Shown here one piece after another: positions 1 to 9,146 of a stretch of 19,427 bases of DNA. The stretch is from JALQTD01 sp965656785. Its GTDB lineage: Bacteria; Bacteroidota; Bacteroidia; Flavobacteriales_D; Sanyastnellaceae. The stretch lies in assembly GCA_965656785.1 (NCBI GenBank), contig CBFHLY010000038.1, positions 1 to 19,427 on the forward strand, given 5' to 3'. Under the pieces are notes generated by a model. It saw nothing but the letters and a program-made list of their open reading frames with translations, had not been told where the DNA came from and did not search any database. How positions within the stretch are numbered: position 1 is the stretch's first letter; each line of letters starts with the position of its first letter. The position numbers were made by a program, and so were the translations under genes.

Positions 1-465
1 TTTATTTCCCTTTGTTTCACTGGCAACGAGCGGAAATCGCAAAAGGGCAGGAATCGAACCTAAACGAACGCAAACGCTTGACTTTAAGCATCTAAGAAAA
101 TTCTACAGTGCAAATCAGAGCATTCAGAAGTCGTGTGAAATCTTCTGCAAATCGTCAAACTAGACTAACCATGGTATTAAGAGTGAGATCCGCAGTTAGA
201 AGGGCAGGCTCTTCCTTGTTAAGCTTCACTTAAGTTGGATCTCATTCGAATCCGCCGAGCGGCTTCAGTGATCGTAGCTCCGTTTGGCATGCAAAGCACC
301 TTTCGTTTTCAATGCCAGCGCGACCTCCAAGCTTAAAGCATGGCACATTTACCATTCAGTTCAATTGAATTCTTGGGTGAGAATCTGCGATATAGACGAG
401 AGATACTAGCAACCACTGATTGAATGGCATGTATGCCTCGCGAGCTCTCCGCCCAGCAAACTACT
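1..465 (+). repeat. Degenerate long repeat, copy 1 (partner at 9538-10002)
   Basis: The first bases match the stretch starting at 9538, and anchors at 1, 311 and 355 map to 9538, 9848 and 9892. The constant offset of 9537 means no net insertion or deletion over about 355 bp. The best-kept parts are roughly 1-75, 311-325 and 340-378; the middle has drifted strongly. In the frame starting at position 2, the first 30 or so codons read like the frame at 9539 in copy 2, with several synonymous differences, but copy 1 meets a stop at about 167. It looks like a decayed relative of copy 2, possibly once coding. The element may continue left of the window. Confidence 0.6.
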
Positions 466-989
466 CCGATCAAAACCACGCTCTTGCAGATGTGACAGCG
501 CTGCGATAATTTGGTCTTGACATCCTTCAAGGGTCTGTTTCTTCATTTTCAGTGCATTTTTTTCTCTCGCACCGAAGGAACAGACCTCTTGCTTTTTTGT
601 CAAGGCATACACACTTTTTCAGGACAGTATCTTTTTCCCGACCACCTCAATTTGTCAAAACAATAACTTTGAATCTACTCCTATAAAGTCTACATTGCTC
701 CTCAGAACCAAATAAATCAAGATTTAACTCAAAGGGCACGAACGCTTCACCTGATCTTCTGATTTCTTACACTCGAAATAGTTGAGTTGACACAGGAGTG
801 ATTTACTTGCTTAGCTGCAAGCGACGCAATCGTTTACCCATAACACACTGAAACTATGCCACTAAGTTGTCACGGAGTTATTAGAGCTACAGTAAAAGTA
901 GGTAAACTATCGAGATAACCACTTGTTAGCAGATCTTCTGCATCGGAAGAAAACAATAGAAGAAGTCAAGAATCAAAAAGCAATCTGAT
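466..989. other. Intergenic region upstream of the large T9SS gene, no gene recognised
   Basis: No convincing coding frame is seen on either strand. The composition is AT-rich with many short stops. A TAACTTTG sequence at 664-671 matches the Bacteroidota -7 consensus (TAnnTTTG), but no -33 TTTG lies at the usual distance; the nearest is at 651-654, which is too close. The region presumably holds the promoter and leader of the gene whose ancestral start is the ATG at 990. Confidence 0.5.
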
Positions 990-1103
990 ATGGAAAATAA
1001 ATTCACCAAAAAAACCAAGAGCAATAACCGCTCGAATTTATTGACGATACCCCGGAGCAGTAAAATTCCCTCTCTATTGTTATTGTTAACTTTTGCCAAT
1101 TAA
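990..1103 (+). pseudogene. Signal-peptide leader cut off from the large T9SS protein by an in-frame TAA
   Basis: An ATG at 990 opens a frame reading MENKFTKKTK, then a hydrophobic run IPSLLLLLTFAN, then TAA at 1101-1103. The same frame continues without another stop through STSQSDLWLLGNQLVDFSG into the 1325-codon frame downstream. A lysine-rich n-region plus a leucine core is a standard Sec signal peptide, and it is exactly what the downstream T9SS cargo lacks. A single C-to-T change (CAA to TAA) would explain the break and would restore N-Q-S at the likely cleavage region. It could be a true nonsense mutation, readthrough, or a sequencing error; the sequence alone cannot decide. Confidence 0.75.
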
Positions 1104-1145
1104 TCAACATCCCAAAGCGACCTTTGGCTTCTTGGTAATCAGCTT

Positions 1146-4100
1146 GTGGATTTTTCAGGAGCAACTATTTCAGTATCGGCCTTGCCTCAACCTGGAAATG
1201 ACCAAGAGCTCCATTTCACTGGCGAAATCCCTGTTAAAAACCAAGCGGTGCAATTTGACAACAATGGCAATCTATTGTTTTTCATAGTTGATGGCAATAT
1301 CTATGATGCCGATGGATACGTAATAGCGCTTAATGAAGATGAACCTTCAGAGTTAGATGTGAATGAGTTTCCAGCGATGCTAAACGATATAGCCATCACA
1401 AATGTCCCTGGCTATTGCGATAAATTTTATTTATTCAGCACTTGCCACAAGGCTTCCAACTCTGCGAGTTTTCAAGTTGTCTGTACCATTCTGGACATGG
1501 CTGTGCAGAACCCGAATTTCGCCGATGACCAAAATAGAAAAGGTGCGCTCATGACTGCGGTTATCAGTGAGGAAATTTACTCAGATGATTTTTTCTACTT
1601 CTTTTCGGGTGACTTCAACATGCAAGGCGAGCATTCAATCATCATGATTGACGGTGGAAGTGATGTAGGTGAAAAGACGAATGTTAACTCGCTGGAAATA
1701 GTTGAGTTGGACTCGTCTAAAAAGATTTTACTTGCAGGAAGCCGTATTGATGGAGTCATGGGGTTTCTCTTGGAGCAAGAGTCAATAACGGAGATTGTTG
1801 ATTGCTATAATGCTAATGGCGGCAGTGGGGCGGGTGATTATTATAGTTCAATAGAAGCTGTTCAGTTGTCCTCTGATTCTTTTATGATGGCATGCCACAC
1901 ATATGCGTGTAATTCATCATCATCTTCTGGGACTTCAGCATATACGGCTTACTTTGATGAAAACGGCTTTACCTCGGAATTAACTGAGCACGTTGTTCCC
2001 TCCATTTCTAACGGGCTTGTTACCAGCTTGGAATTTTCTCCAAGTGGTGATTTCCTTTGGCTTACCATGGATGTTGATCCATATATTGCTGTTGTCGATG
2101 TCGTTAATTCAGTTGTGTTGACCCCGATTTCAGGTGATTTGAGCGCTTACGCTTATTCGGAACTTGAGAGTCAAGTCGACGAGGAAGGGGCTGACGTCAT
2201 CTATGTTGCCACAGGCACGGGATTAAAGAAAATATTGAACCCCGATTCTCCTAATACATCGTCAATTGTTGATGTTGCTTGGGAGGATGGAATTGCTGCC
2301 AACTCCTATCCAGGGGATTCTGATGGCTCACCAATCATCTACACACTTCAGGGTCAGAATACAAATGCTCCAACTTTGCAGTCTTTCCTGGCAGCTGCGG
2401 AATGCTGCCATGAATATGCGGAGTTTCACTTTGGTGAAGTCCCTATCATTAGTACGTCTAATGATGGAACTTGGACTGATGGGGACAACCCTTTTGAAAA
2501 TCAAAGTTCGCCTGTACGGATTACAAGCGATTTGATTTTTCCCACGGGAACTGTCACTACTATAAACGATATGGTTTTTGAGTTTGATGAGGATGCGAAT
2601 GTCATTATCGAAAAAGGAGCTAGGGTTTCATTGAACGGAACTACTTGGACGGCACTAACATGCGGAAGCATGATGTGGCCAGGAGTTGATGTACTTGGTA
2701 CGACTAACGCTGAAAGCAGTATTGATCAGCTACCTATGAGTGGAGGGGATCAGGGTTTCCTTTATCTGAACAATTCTACTATAGAACATGCCATAAGAGG
2801 CGTTGAAGTAGGAACGGCAGACTTTAATTCAGGTGGTATCATACGTGCGTTCGGCAGTACATTCCGTAACAACCGAGAGGATGTGATATTTCGAAGATAT
2901 CATTTCATTAACAGCGGGGGTAATTATGTCCAGAACAAATCCCTGTTCACGAACTGCAATTTCGTAACTGATGCCCACCTGAACCACCCAAATATTGGTC
3001 CGAGAGATCATGTTAGGTTGATTGAAGTTGATAAGATCCAGTTCAGCGATTGCTCATTTATGAACACGACTGATTTGAGTACATACAACTGGCTTGAACG
3101 CGGCCGCGGTATATATTCAATGAGGGCTAGTTTTTCGGTTAATGGCTCAAATGACCCATGGACAGGGAGCCCACTTGACACGGACCAAACCACTTTTTAC
3201 AAATTGCGTTACGGAATTAGCAGCTATGGATACAACAATCCTTTGGCCTTCTACACCTGCAAGCAGCAGGAGTTTCAGCAATGTTTGTATGGAATTGTAA
3301 ATTACAACACTGACAATGCTATTATTCACCAGAACAACTTTCAATTGCCCGATGCGGCGGGATCGAGCAGCGATGAGACAACGGAACGTGGCATTTACCT
3401 CACAAACAGCACGGGCTTTGTCGTAGAGCAGAACAGCTTTTATGGGTACGATGACATCGCTGTAAACGAAGACTACCCATGTGCTCTGGGGCTTTGGGTA
3501 GATAACAGTGGCGATTATGCTAACTTAATCTATAACAACGATTTCGACAATTTGAAACTTGGCATCTACGTCACCGGGGAGAATGAAGATTTCATCGCTG
3601 AAGTAGATGGTATTGTTGACGAAACGATTGACGATCAAACTGGATTGCAACTGATTTGCAATACATTCACCAACGACCAAACGGACATCTATCGAGGGGC
3701 TGAAACCAGCATGAGATGGGTGCAAGCGGGTAACCAAGGAAACCCCGCAAATGAATTGGGCCCGTTCATTCTCGCTGGAAATCGATTTAGTGCTGACGAT
3801 TGCAATGGGGCGATCAGCGATTTTGTATGTGACCCGTACAATGACCAGCACCTTGACTATTGGTGCCATGCAGATTTGAACACAATTCCAGATTGTGGCG
3901 GTATATCGAACTATCCGGGTTTTGAGGGGATGGAATTGCTTACAGTTAGTGTGTCTGTTTTGGAATTTAGTGATGAAGACTGCCCTAATCGTTATCCATC
4001 TGGAGATGGCAAGGGGCCAGGTGACATTTCTGGCTTGATGTCACAGCTTTCTATATTTGGTCAGGAGCTTGATGAATCTAAGGCGACATACACGCTAGTG

Positions 4101-5123
4101 GTAGATGACAATCAGAAGCAAAACACATTGAACACTCTTGATGAAGCTTTTCCTCATGAGAGCCAGTTTTACCGCGACTTGTTGATTCAACGGTTTCCAT
4201 TGAGTGATGAGGTGCTTCTTAAGCTTATTGAGCAAGCAGCGCGCCTGAATTCATGGCACCTTACCGAAGTGTTTCTTGCAAACAGCCCATTGCCACGGGA
4301 GATTCTGTTTCACATTGAGCAGGCTGAGATTCTCTCAGATTTCTTCATGACATTTTTGTACGATGCGGATAGTGGGGCAAGCTTGCGAAGGCTCTTGGAA
4401 CTCAACATGCTTGGCCTTGCTACTGAACGCGACCTATTGATTCAAGACATTGCGCAATCCGGCCTAACTTATGAAAGCGACTCGGAAAGTGACTCCGACG
4501 CGCTCTTATACGTGAATGACTACTTGAACCAACTCGCGATGCAAAGTGGTTCAACATCTTTACGAATTCTCGCAGCAAGCCTGGAGTCCCAAGGGGACTA
4601 TGGTGCGGCAGTTGCGCTTATCGAAAATGATCCAGTGCTTGAATCATATGCTACGATTTTGAATATGAAGCAAGGTGTTAATGGCGACTGGAGCCTGTTG
4701 GGTGCTCCTGAATTTGCCTTACTCTGGGAGATCTACAATTCACAGCAAGATTTTAGCAGCAGTACCGCCTTTGCAATTTTGACAGAAATAGGAGAAGCAG
4801 ATTTTGAGCCTGAACCAAGCGTACCTATTCAATATCGCTCCATGAAACTCGACGATGTCAGTGAGCCACACAAACAGCCTTTACTAGGTATATGGCCTAA
4901 CCCCGCATCTGACGTCGCCTGGCTGCATTATCCTTTTGAAGCAGATGAATATGCGACGATAAATGTCTTCGACCAACAAGGCCGTCGGATGGTATCATTC
5001 CAACCCAACGCAAAGGGATTGGTGGAATTGTCACTTAGAGAGTATGAAAGCGGGATATATGTTGTTCAACTCATTGCTTTAGAAAAAGTAATCGAGACCG
5101 TAAAATTTACTGTAATCAAGTAA
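1146..5123 (+). CDS. Large T9SS cargo: N-terminal propeller-like region, parallel beta-helix, helical region, type A sorting domain
   Basis: The 1325-codon body has a GTG as its first possible start, but that GTG lies inside the conserved-looking segment DLWLLGNQLVDFSG, so the real start is probably the ATG at 990, beyond an in-frame TAA. Residues ~1-415 resemble the N-terminal region of Bacteroidota surface proteins (W-x-L/F-G-x...DFSG; DNNGNLLF; FYLFSTCH), likely a beta-propeller. Residues ~425-900 contain VTTINDMVFEF, VIIEKGARVSLNG and many N-rich strands typical of a right-handed parallel beta-helix. Residues ~955-1230 are helix-rich (LSDEVLLKLIEQAARL). The last ~80 residues, from about 1246, contain WPNPASD and end in a Por_Secre_tail-like type A sorting domain. 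Expected location is the cell surface or outside, with an adhesin-like or carbohydrate-binding role as inference. Stop TAA at 5121-5123; the next paralogues follow on the same strand. Confidence 0.85.
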   Translation: MDFSGATISVSALPQPGNDQELHFTGEIPVKNQAVQFDNNGNLLFFIVDGNIYDADGYVIALNEDEPSELDVNEFPAMLNDIAITNVPGYCDKFYLFSTCHKASNSASFQVVCTILDMAVQNPNFADDQNRKGALMTAVISEEIYSDDFFYFFSGDFNMQGEHSIIMIDGGSDVGEKTNVNSLEIVELDSSKKILLAGSRIDGVMGFLLEQESITEIVDCYNANGGSGAGDYYSSIEAVQLSSDSFMMACHTYACNSSSSSGTSAYTAYFDENGFTSELTEHVVPSISNGLVTSLEFSPSGDFLWLTMDVDPYIAVVDVVNSVVLTPISGDLSAYAYSELESQVDEEGADVIYVATGTGLKKILNPDSPNTSSIVDVAWEDGIAANSYPGDSDGSPIIYTLQGQNTNAPTLQSFLAAAECCHEYAEFHFGEVPIISTSNDGTWTDGDNPFENQSSPVRITSDLIFPTGTVTTINDMVFEFDEDANVIIEKGARVSLNGTTWTALTCGSMMWPGVDVLGTTNAESSIDQLPMSGGDQGFLYLNNSTIEHAIRGVEVGTADFNSGGIIRAFGSTFRNNREDVIFRRYHFINSGGNYVQNKSLFTNCNFVTDAHLNHPNIGPRDHVRLIEVDKIQFSDCSFMNTTDLSTYNWLERGRGIYSMRASFSVNGSNDPWTGSPLDTDQTTFYKLRYGISSYGYNNPLAFYTCKQQEFQQCLYGIVNYNTDNAIIHQNNFQLPDAAGSSSDETTERGIYLTNSTGFVVEQNSFYGYDDIAVNEDYPCALGLWVDNSGDYANLIYNNDFDNLKLGIYVTGENEDFIAEVDGIVDETIDDQTGLQLICNTFTNDQTDIYRGAETSMRWVQAGNQGNPANELGPFILAGNRFSADDCNGAISDFVCDPYNDQHLDYWCHADLNTIPDCGGISNYPGFEGMELLTVSVSVLEFSDEDCPNRYPSGDGKGPGDISGLMSQLSIFGQELDESKATYTLVVDDNQKQNTLNTLDEAFPHESQFYRDLLIQRFPLSDEVLLKLIEQAARLNSWHLTEVFLANSPLPREILFHIEQAEILSDFFMTFLYDADSGASLRRLLELNMLGLATERDLLIQDIAQSGLTYESDSESDSDALLYVNDYLNQLAMQSGSTSLRILAASLESQGDYGAAVALIENDPVLESYATILNMKQGVNGDWSLLGAPEFALLWEIYNSQQDFSSSTAFAILTEIGEADFEPEPSVPIQYRSMKLDDVSEPHKQPLLGIWPNPASDVAWLHYPFEADEYATINVFDQQGRRMVSFQPNAKGLVELSLREYESGIYVVQLIALEKVIETVKFTVIK

Positions 5124-5189
5124 TTGAAAGTAGCAATGATTCAAGGAACACAAATCCAGTATTCTATGAATTATTTAATTTATACGCAG

Positions 5190-6869
5190 ATGAAACTTTT
5201 CTTCAGTTTGATTTTTGTGCTCATCCAGGGTTATTCTTTTGCACAATGGCCAGGATTCAATCGGGCTCATCCTGTAAGTTGTCAGTCGCCAGCATACAAT
5301 TATACGGCTCAGGGCTATTTAGAAAATGTATTTGTAATAGATAATGTTCCAAACTATGAAGACGGGTATTTATCTTTTGGATTTGGAGTTCTTTGCCACC
5401 CAGATAGTTGTGATTACTGGACCCGAACCTTCTCAATGAAATACAACCGAAATGGAGAAGTGACTTGGTGGAATAGATATGACGATGAGGAAGTGGATGA
5501 AAGCTCGCATTGGTTCCAAGATGCGACCTTCTTTAATGGCAATTCAGGGGGAATGGTGTTGAATCACAAGAATCAGATAGTATCTGGATTTACGAATTGG
5601 ACATATACTGAGTTTAATCATGGAGTTAGGGACTACTTGGTTAAAATGGATCTTGACGGTGAAATTGTGGAGCAGCACTTGGTTGATAGTACCTGGGCAG
5701 ATTACATTTTCAAGGGCATCATTGAGGACTTTTCGGATTCTACATATGTGGGCTACGGTTGGCATCGCGATTCTTCGGATGTAGTTAACGGTGTTATAAG
5801 ACGGGCTTTCATTTTGAAAATGGACAGCCTTGGAAATCACATCTGGCAAAAGAATTTCCCTGATGTATACACGGCATTTGGACTAACTAAGGCTCTCGAT
5901 GGTGGCTATTGGGTAGAGAGCAGAATAGGAGTAGGAGAATGTGATGCAGTGAACATAGGGAATACCGATGCTGTTGTAATAAAAACAGACGAATTTGGTA
6001 ATGAAGAGGGTAGGGTTCAGATAGGTGGTCAGTGTGGTTTGGAGGACGCATACGTTCAAGAAATTGAGATGGATAAAATTGTTGTCGGTGGCCGGGTTAC
6101 GCCCGACGTTAATCCATATGCGGATGGATACACGTACTGGGGTCATTACTACACTGCGGAAGTTGAGCAACTTCCCAATGGGCAATTATCAGATCCAACA
6201 AATACAAAGAATTATTTGGAAAGCACAATGGATGGCCGTTTTACTGATTTGCATCATCTGGAAGATGGCTCTTATATGATGGTCGGTTATCATTGGACTT
6301 TTGAAAGGACCAGGGCCGGTTTTTTGATGAAATTGAATTCGGACCGTGATAGCTTGTGGTACAAGAACTATACACACTACGAGGAGTTATTCACGGCGGA
6401 GAATCAACATGACGCTTGGTATTATCTAAATGATTCTAAGCCCACACCTGATGGCGGGTTTGTTTGTGCTGGCCAGATTCGTCAATGGTTTGAAAATCCT
6501 AATCCTTTACTATGGACGCCTTGGATATTCAAGGTGGACTCCATGGGGTGTGTGGAACCTGGTTGCCACAATGTGGATGTGTCGGAAATTGTTATCGGTC
6601 TTGAGAATGCAATGAACGTCTATCCGAACCCTGTTAGCGACATCGTGAACATTGAATTCAACCTTCCCCCTAGTGTTTATGGGATGAATGCGGAGCTCGT
6701 AGTGATCAACATGCAAGGTCAGGAAGTTGTCCGGCAACCACTCTCGCCGTCTTCGTACGCTTCACCAGTACAAATAGATGTGTCATCACTGATTCGAGGT
6801 GTATATATCGTGCATTGGGTGGATGAATCGAGGTGGTATGACAGCGTAAAACTTGTGGTTGAAAGATAG
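5190..6869 (+). CDS. T9SS-exported beta-propeller-like surface protein, tandem paralogue 1
   Basis: With the ATG at 5190 the protein is about 559 residues and begins MKLFFSLIFVLIQGYSFAQ, a textbook signal peptide ending FAQ. An upstream ATG at 5166 and a TTG at 5124 are in frame but only lengthen the n-region, and the paralogue aligns from the same point. The body carries spaced repeats such as LKMDSLGNHIWQKNF, IKTDEFGNEEG, LMKLNSDRDSLWYKNY and FKVDSMGC, alternating with DGGYWV / DGSYMMVGY / DGGFVCAG strands. This is the K-x-D-x-x-G-x-x-x-W pattern seen in Bacteroidota propeller-type secreted proteins. VYPNPVSDI at about residue 476 starts the type A sorting domain, which runs to the end (SVKLVVER). 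It follows the large cargo gene closely, 66 bp after its stop. The ligand is unknown. Confidence 0.87.
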   Translation: MKLFFSLIFVLIQGYSFAQWPGFNRAHPVSCQSPAYNYTAQGYLENVFVIDNVPNYEDGYLSFGFGVLCHPDSCDYWTRTFSMKYNRNGEVTWWNRYDDEEVDESSHWFQDATFFNGNSGGMVLNHKNQIVSGFTNWTYTEFNHGVRDYLVKMDLDGEIVEQHLVDSTWADYIFKGIIEDFSDSTYVGYGWHRDSSDVVNGVIRRAFILKMDSLGNHIWQKNFPDVYTAFGLTKALDGGYWVESRIGVGECDAVNIGNTDAVVIKTDEFGNEEGRVQIGGQCGLEDAYVQEIEMDKIVVGGRVTPDVNPYADGYTYWGHYYTAEVEQLPNGQLSDPTNTKNYLESTMDGRFTDLHHLEDGSYMMVGYHWTFERTRAGFLMKLNSDRDSLWYKNYTHYEELFTAENQHDAWYYLNDSKPTPDGGFVCAGQIRQWFENPNPLLWTPWIFKVDSMGCVEPGCHNVDVSEIVIGLENAMNVYPNPVSDIVNIEFNLPPSVYGMNAELVVINMQGQEVVRQPLSPSSYASPVQIDVSSLIRGVYIVHWVDESRWYDSVKLVVER

Positions 6870-6881
6870 AAGTAGGTTAGC

Positions 6882-6903
6882 GATTATTGCCTTAAGGATA
6901 ATC
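6882..6903. other. Inverted repeat between the tandem paralogues
   Basis: GATTAT at 6882-6887 pairs with ATAATC at 6898-6903, and the interior contains the palindrome CCTTAAGG. No T-tract follows, so it is not a standard intrinsic terminator. It could be an RNA-processing or protein-binding site, or chance. Confidence 0.3.
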
Positions 6904-6937
6904 AGCAGGTATTAAGTAATTGAAAAATCCCCAAGCC

Positions 6938-8641
6938 ATGCTCCGTGATTCATCAAATTCGATTCGGGTGAAACTATTCCTTAGTTTGATGTTTATTCTC
7001 GCTTCAGCTTACTCAATAGCGCAATGGCACGAGTTTAATTGGGCTCATCCGGTAAGTTGTCAATGGGAGCCGTACGATTATCAAGCGGGCGGATTTTTTG
7101 AAAACGTTGTTGTTGTTGACACGAATCATTTTTTTTATGATGGCTATTTGTTTTTTGGACGAGGCATCCTGTGTCATCCCGATAGCTGCGTGAACAATGA
7201 GCGCTGCTTTTCAGCGAAATGCAACGAAAACGGCGAAGTTAATTGGTGGAACAGATATGATGAGGAAGATGTGGATGAAAACATGATTTGGTTGAATGAA
7301 AACAAGGGAAATCAAGGAGGAATGGTGTTGAATCTTGAGAAAAGAGTGGTTTCCATATTATCAACAAGCGTAATTTCTGATGAGTTTGATGAAGAAACAC
7401 GCGACTATCTCGTGACCATGGATCTTCACGGTGTAATTATAGAACAGCATTTAGTGGACAGCTCCTGGGCGGAATACTCTTTCTGGGGACTAATCGAAGA
7501 CATTACGGACTCCACGTATGTCGCTTATGGACAGTATCGAGACTCATTGTCAGTCGTGAGTGACGAAGCACCCGAATCGTTTATCTTAAAAATGGATGGT
7601 TCGGGGAATCAGATCTGGCAACGATCGTACCCAGGCCTCTCAGGAGTGTGGAGTTTGGTTAAAGCCATGGACGGAGGCTATTGGGTGGTAAATGAAAAGG
7701 AGGTGAGTAACTGTAGTGATGGAATTACGCCGAATACGGACATGGTCCTTTTGAAGACAGATGAATATGGGCATGAAGAGGATAGGTTACAGCTCGGAGG
7801 TTCATGTGGATTGGAGCAGGCAACGGTTTTTGAAACTAAGTTGGATAAAGTTGTTTTGGCTGGACGACTTACAGACGACTCTGAACCAGACCCTAGTATT
7901 CCGTACAGTGGTTACTTTTATACGTCGCTTGTCAAGCAGCTCCCTAACGGACAATTGACAGAACCTTACGCAGTCAAGGAGTATTTGCACGACACGCCAG
8001 ATGGCACTTTTACAGATTTTCATCGCCTTGAAGATGGTTCATACATGATGGCGGGTCATCACAAGACTGTAGCGAGTAACATACAGGCTGGATTCTTGCT
8101 AAAATTGGATTCCAACCGAGATAGTTTATGGTGCAAGACGTACACACTCTATGAGGAGGAATTCGATGGGAATCCGCAAGACGACGCGATGTACTTCTTG
8201 AATGATTCCAAGCCCACGCCTGATAGCGGTTTTGTATGCTGCGGCTGGATTCATCAAATGGCTGAGAACCCCAATCCGGGGTTGTTGACGCCATGGGTAT
8301 TCAAGGTTGACTCTGTGGGGTGTCTTGAGCCTGGCTGTCACACTGTGGGAGTTTCGGAAATCATTGTTGGTCTTGAGAGCACGATGAGGGTTTATCCGAA
8401 TCCTGTTTCTGACATCGCGAACATCGAATTCAATCTCCCTCCAGGAATTCACGAGATGAGTACAGAGCTCGTTCTGATCAACATACAAGGCCAAAAAGTC
8501 CTGCGCCATTCGCTTTCACCCACTGCCCATTTTTCATTGGTGCAGATCGATGTGTCAACTCTCAACAGTGGCATATACATTGCACATTGGGTGGACGAAT
8601 CGAGGTGGTTCGACAGTGTAAAATTGGTCGTTGAACGGTAA
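6938..8641 (+). CDS. T9SS-exported beta-propeller-like surface protein, tandem paralogue 2
   Basis: This is a paralogue of the preceding gene along its whole length. Shared stretches include AHPVSCQ, LCHPDSC, WWNRYD, IEQHLVDS, LLKTDEYG-type repeats, QLPNGQL, LNDSKPTPD and VYPNPVSDI. By eye about half or more of the residues are identical. Start is ambiguous: ATG at 6938 gives 567 residues; GTG at 6968 gives VKLFLSLMFILASAYSIAQ, which aligns exactly with the signal peptide of the paralogue; TTG at 6920 is also in frame. The sorting domain begins near residue 485 and ends SVKLVVER, identical to the paralogue. Same strand, short gap after the preceding stop, so probably co-transcribed. A hairpin terminator lies about 195 bp downstream. 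Likely an outer-surface protein; ligand unknown. Confidence 0.85.
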   Translation: MLRDSSNSIRVKLFLSLMFILASAYSIAQWHEFNWAHPVSCQWEPYDYQAGGFFENVVVVDTNHFFYDGYLFFGRGILCHPDSCVNNERCFSAKCNENGEVNWWNRYDEEDVDENMIWLNENKGNQGGMVLNLEKRVVSILSTSVISDEFDEETRDYLVTMDLHGVIIEQHLVDSSWAEYSFWGLIEDITDSTYVAYGQYRDSLSVVSDEAPESFILKMDGSGNQIWQRSYPGLSGVWSLVKAMDGGYWVVNEKEVSNCSDGITPNTDMVLLKTDEYGHEEDRLQLGGSCGLEQATVFETKLDKVVLAGRLTDDSEPDPSIPYSGYFYTSLVKQLPNGQLTEPYAVKEYLHDTPDGTFTDFHRLEDGSYMMAGHHKTVASNIQAGFLLKLDSNRDSLWCKTYTLYEEEFDGNPQDDAMYFLNDSKPTPDSGFVCCGWIHQMAENPNPGLLTPWVFKVDSVGCLEPGCHTVGVSEIIVGLESTMRVYPNPVSDIANIEFNLPPGIHEMSTELVLINIQGQKVLRHSLSPTAHFSLVQIDVSTLNSGIYIAHWVDESRWFDSVKLVVER

Positions 8642-8727
8642 GGAGCTGAAGTGGTCGGATTCAGTTGGACACGTTTGAGAGCAAGTTAAGGTGGATTTCA
8701 TGGTTCAAGCAGCGAGTTTGTAAAAGA

Positions 8728-8751
8728 CCATCGGAGGCTGATTTCCGATGG
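8728..8751. other. Perfect 8-bp inverted repeat downstream of cluster A
   Basis: CCATCGGA at 8728-8735 pairs perfectly with TCCGATGG at 8744-8751 around an 8-nt loop. No U-tract follows. It lies in the 3' untranslated region of cluster A, about 85 bp upstream of the terminator hairpin, and could act as an mRNA 3' stabilising structure. Confidence 0.4.
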
Positions 8752-8761
8752 AACTGTGATC

Positions 8762-8896
8762 AGCGGAGAGACCAGAACAAGGACTCTTCAAAAATCCCAC
8801 TTGACCTCACCTCTCCCACTCTCGAACCTAAACCGAAAAAAGCTGCGCCAGTCGCGGCTTTTTTCGTCCTGGGCCCTCGAGGGGGTTACAGTTTGG
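8762..8896 (+). repeat. Ordered motif block, copy 1
   Basis: Three motifs occur in order: AGCGGAGAGACC (8762-8773), ACTCTCGAACCTAA (8818-8831) and GGGTTACAGTTTGG (8883-8896). All three recur exactly and in the same order at 9408-9500. Spacing between the first two differs (44 bp here, 1 bp there), so one copy carries an insertion or the other a deletion. The terminator sits between the second and third motifs here and is absent from the other copy. Confidence 0.55.
8836..8864 (+). terminator. Strong intrinsic terminator, bidirectional
   Basis: A 12-bp stem (8836-8847 with 8853-8864) has a 5-nt loop CCAGT. The outer part is A6 paired with T6, followed by a GC-rich core with one G-T wobble. 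The T-run downstream of the core on either strand makes it a factor-independent terminator in both directions. It lies about 195 bp after the last gene of cluster A and should end that transcript. Confidence 0.85.
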
Positions 8897-9146
8897 CCAA
8901 CAATATACTCGCTGTTTGTGAAATTCCGAGAAAATCGCGCAGTTTTCGTGAAGCCTGGGATCGAGCTAGACAGCATGTGGGATTGGGCACGCAGCAGTGT
9001 CAATACCTGACAAAAAACCCCGTTACTTTCTTAATAAAGGTGAAAAACAAGGTAAATTACTGACACATAAAGTCAGTTGGGGATTTTCGCGCAACCTCCA
9101 CGTCGTCAAGGTAGTAAAAAGCCGGACGTACTCATCCGTACTCCAG

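Noticed and set aside
406..612. Minus-strand 68-codon open frame upstream of cluster A
   Set aside because: No homologous frame in the partner repeat, no recognisable domain, and it overlaps another minus-strand frame; most likely chance.
664..671. TAACTTTG as a Bacteroidota -7 promoter element
   Set aside because: It matches TAnnTTTG, but the nearest TTTG is only 9 bases upstream, so the -33 element is not at a usable distance; too weak to list as a promoter.
1093..1287. Alternative frame bypassing the TAA at 1101
   Set aside because: It runs past the TAA in another frame but ends at 1287 and does not carry the conserved body; moving into the body frame would need an extra frameshift with no slippery site seen.
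8665..9063. 132- and 84-codon overlapping frames across the terminator
   Set aside because: They read through a strong hairpin terminator and repeat motifs, carry R/K/S-rich low-information sequence typical of spurious intergenic translation, and overlap each other.
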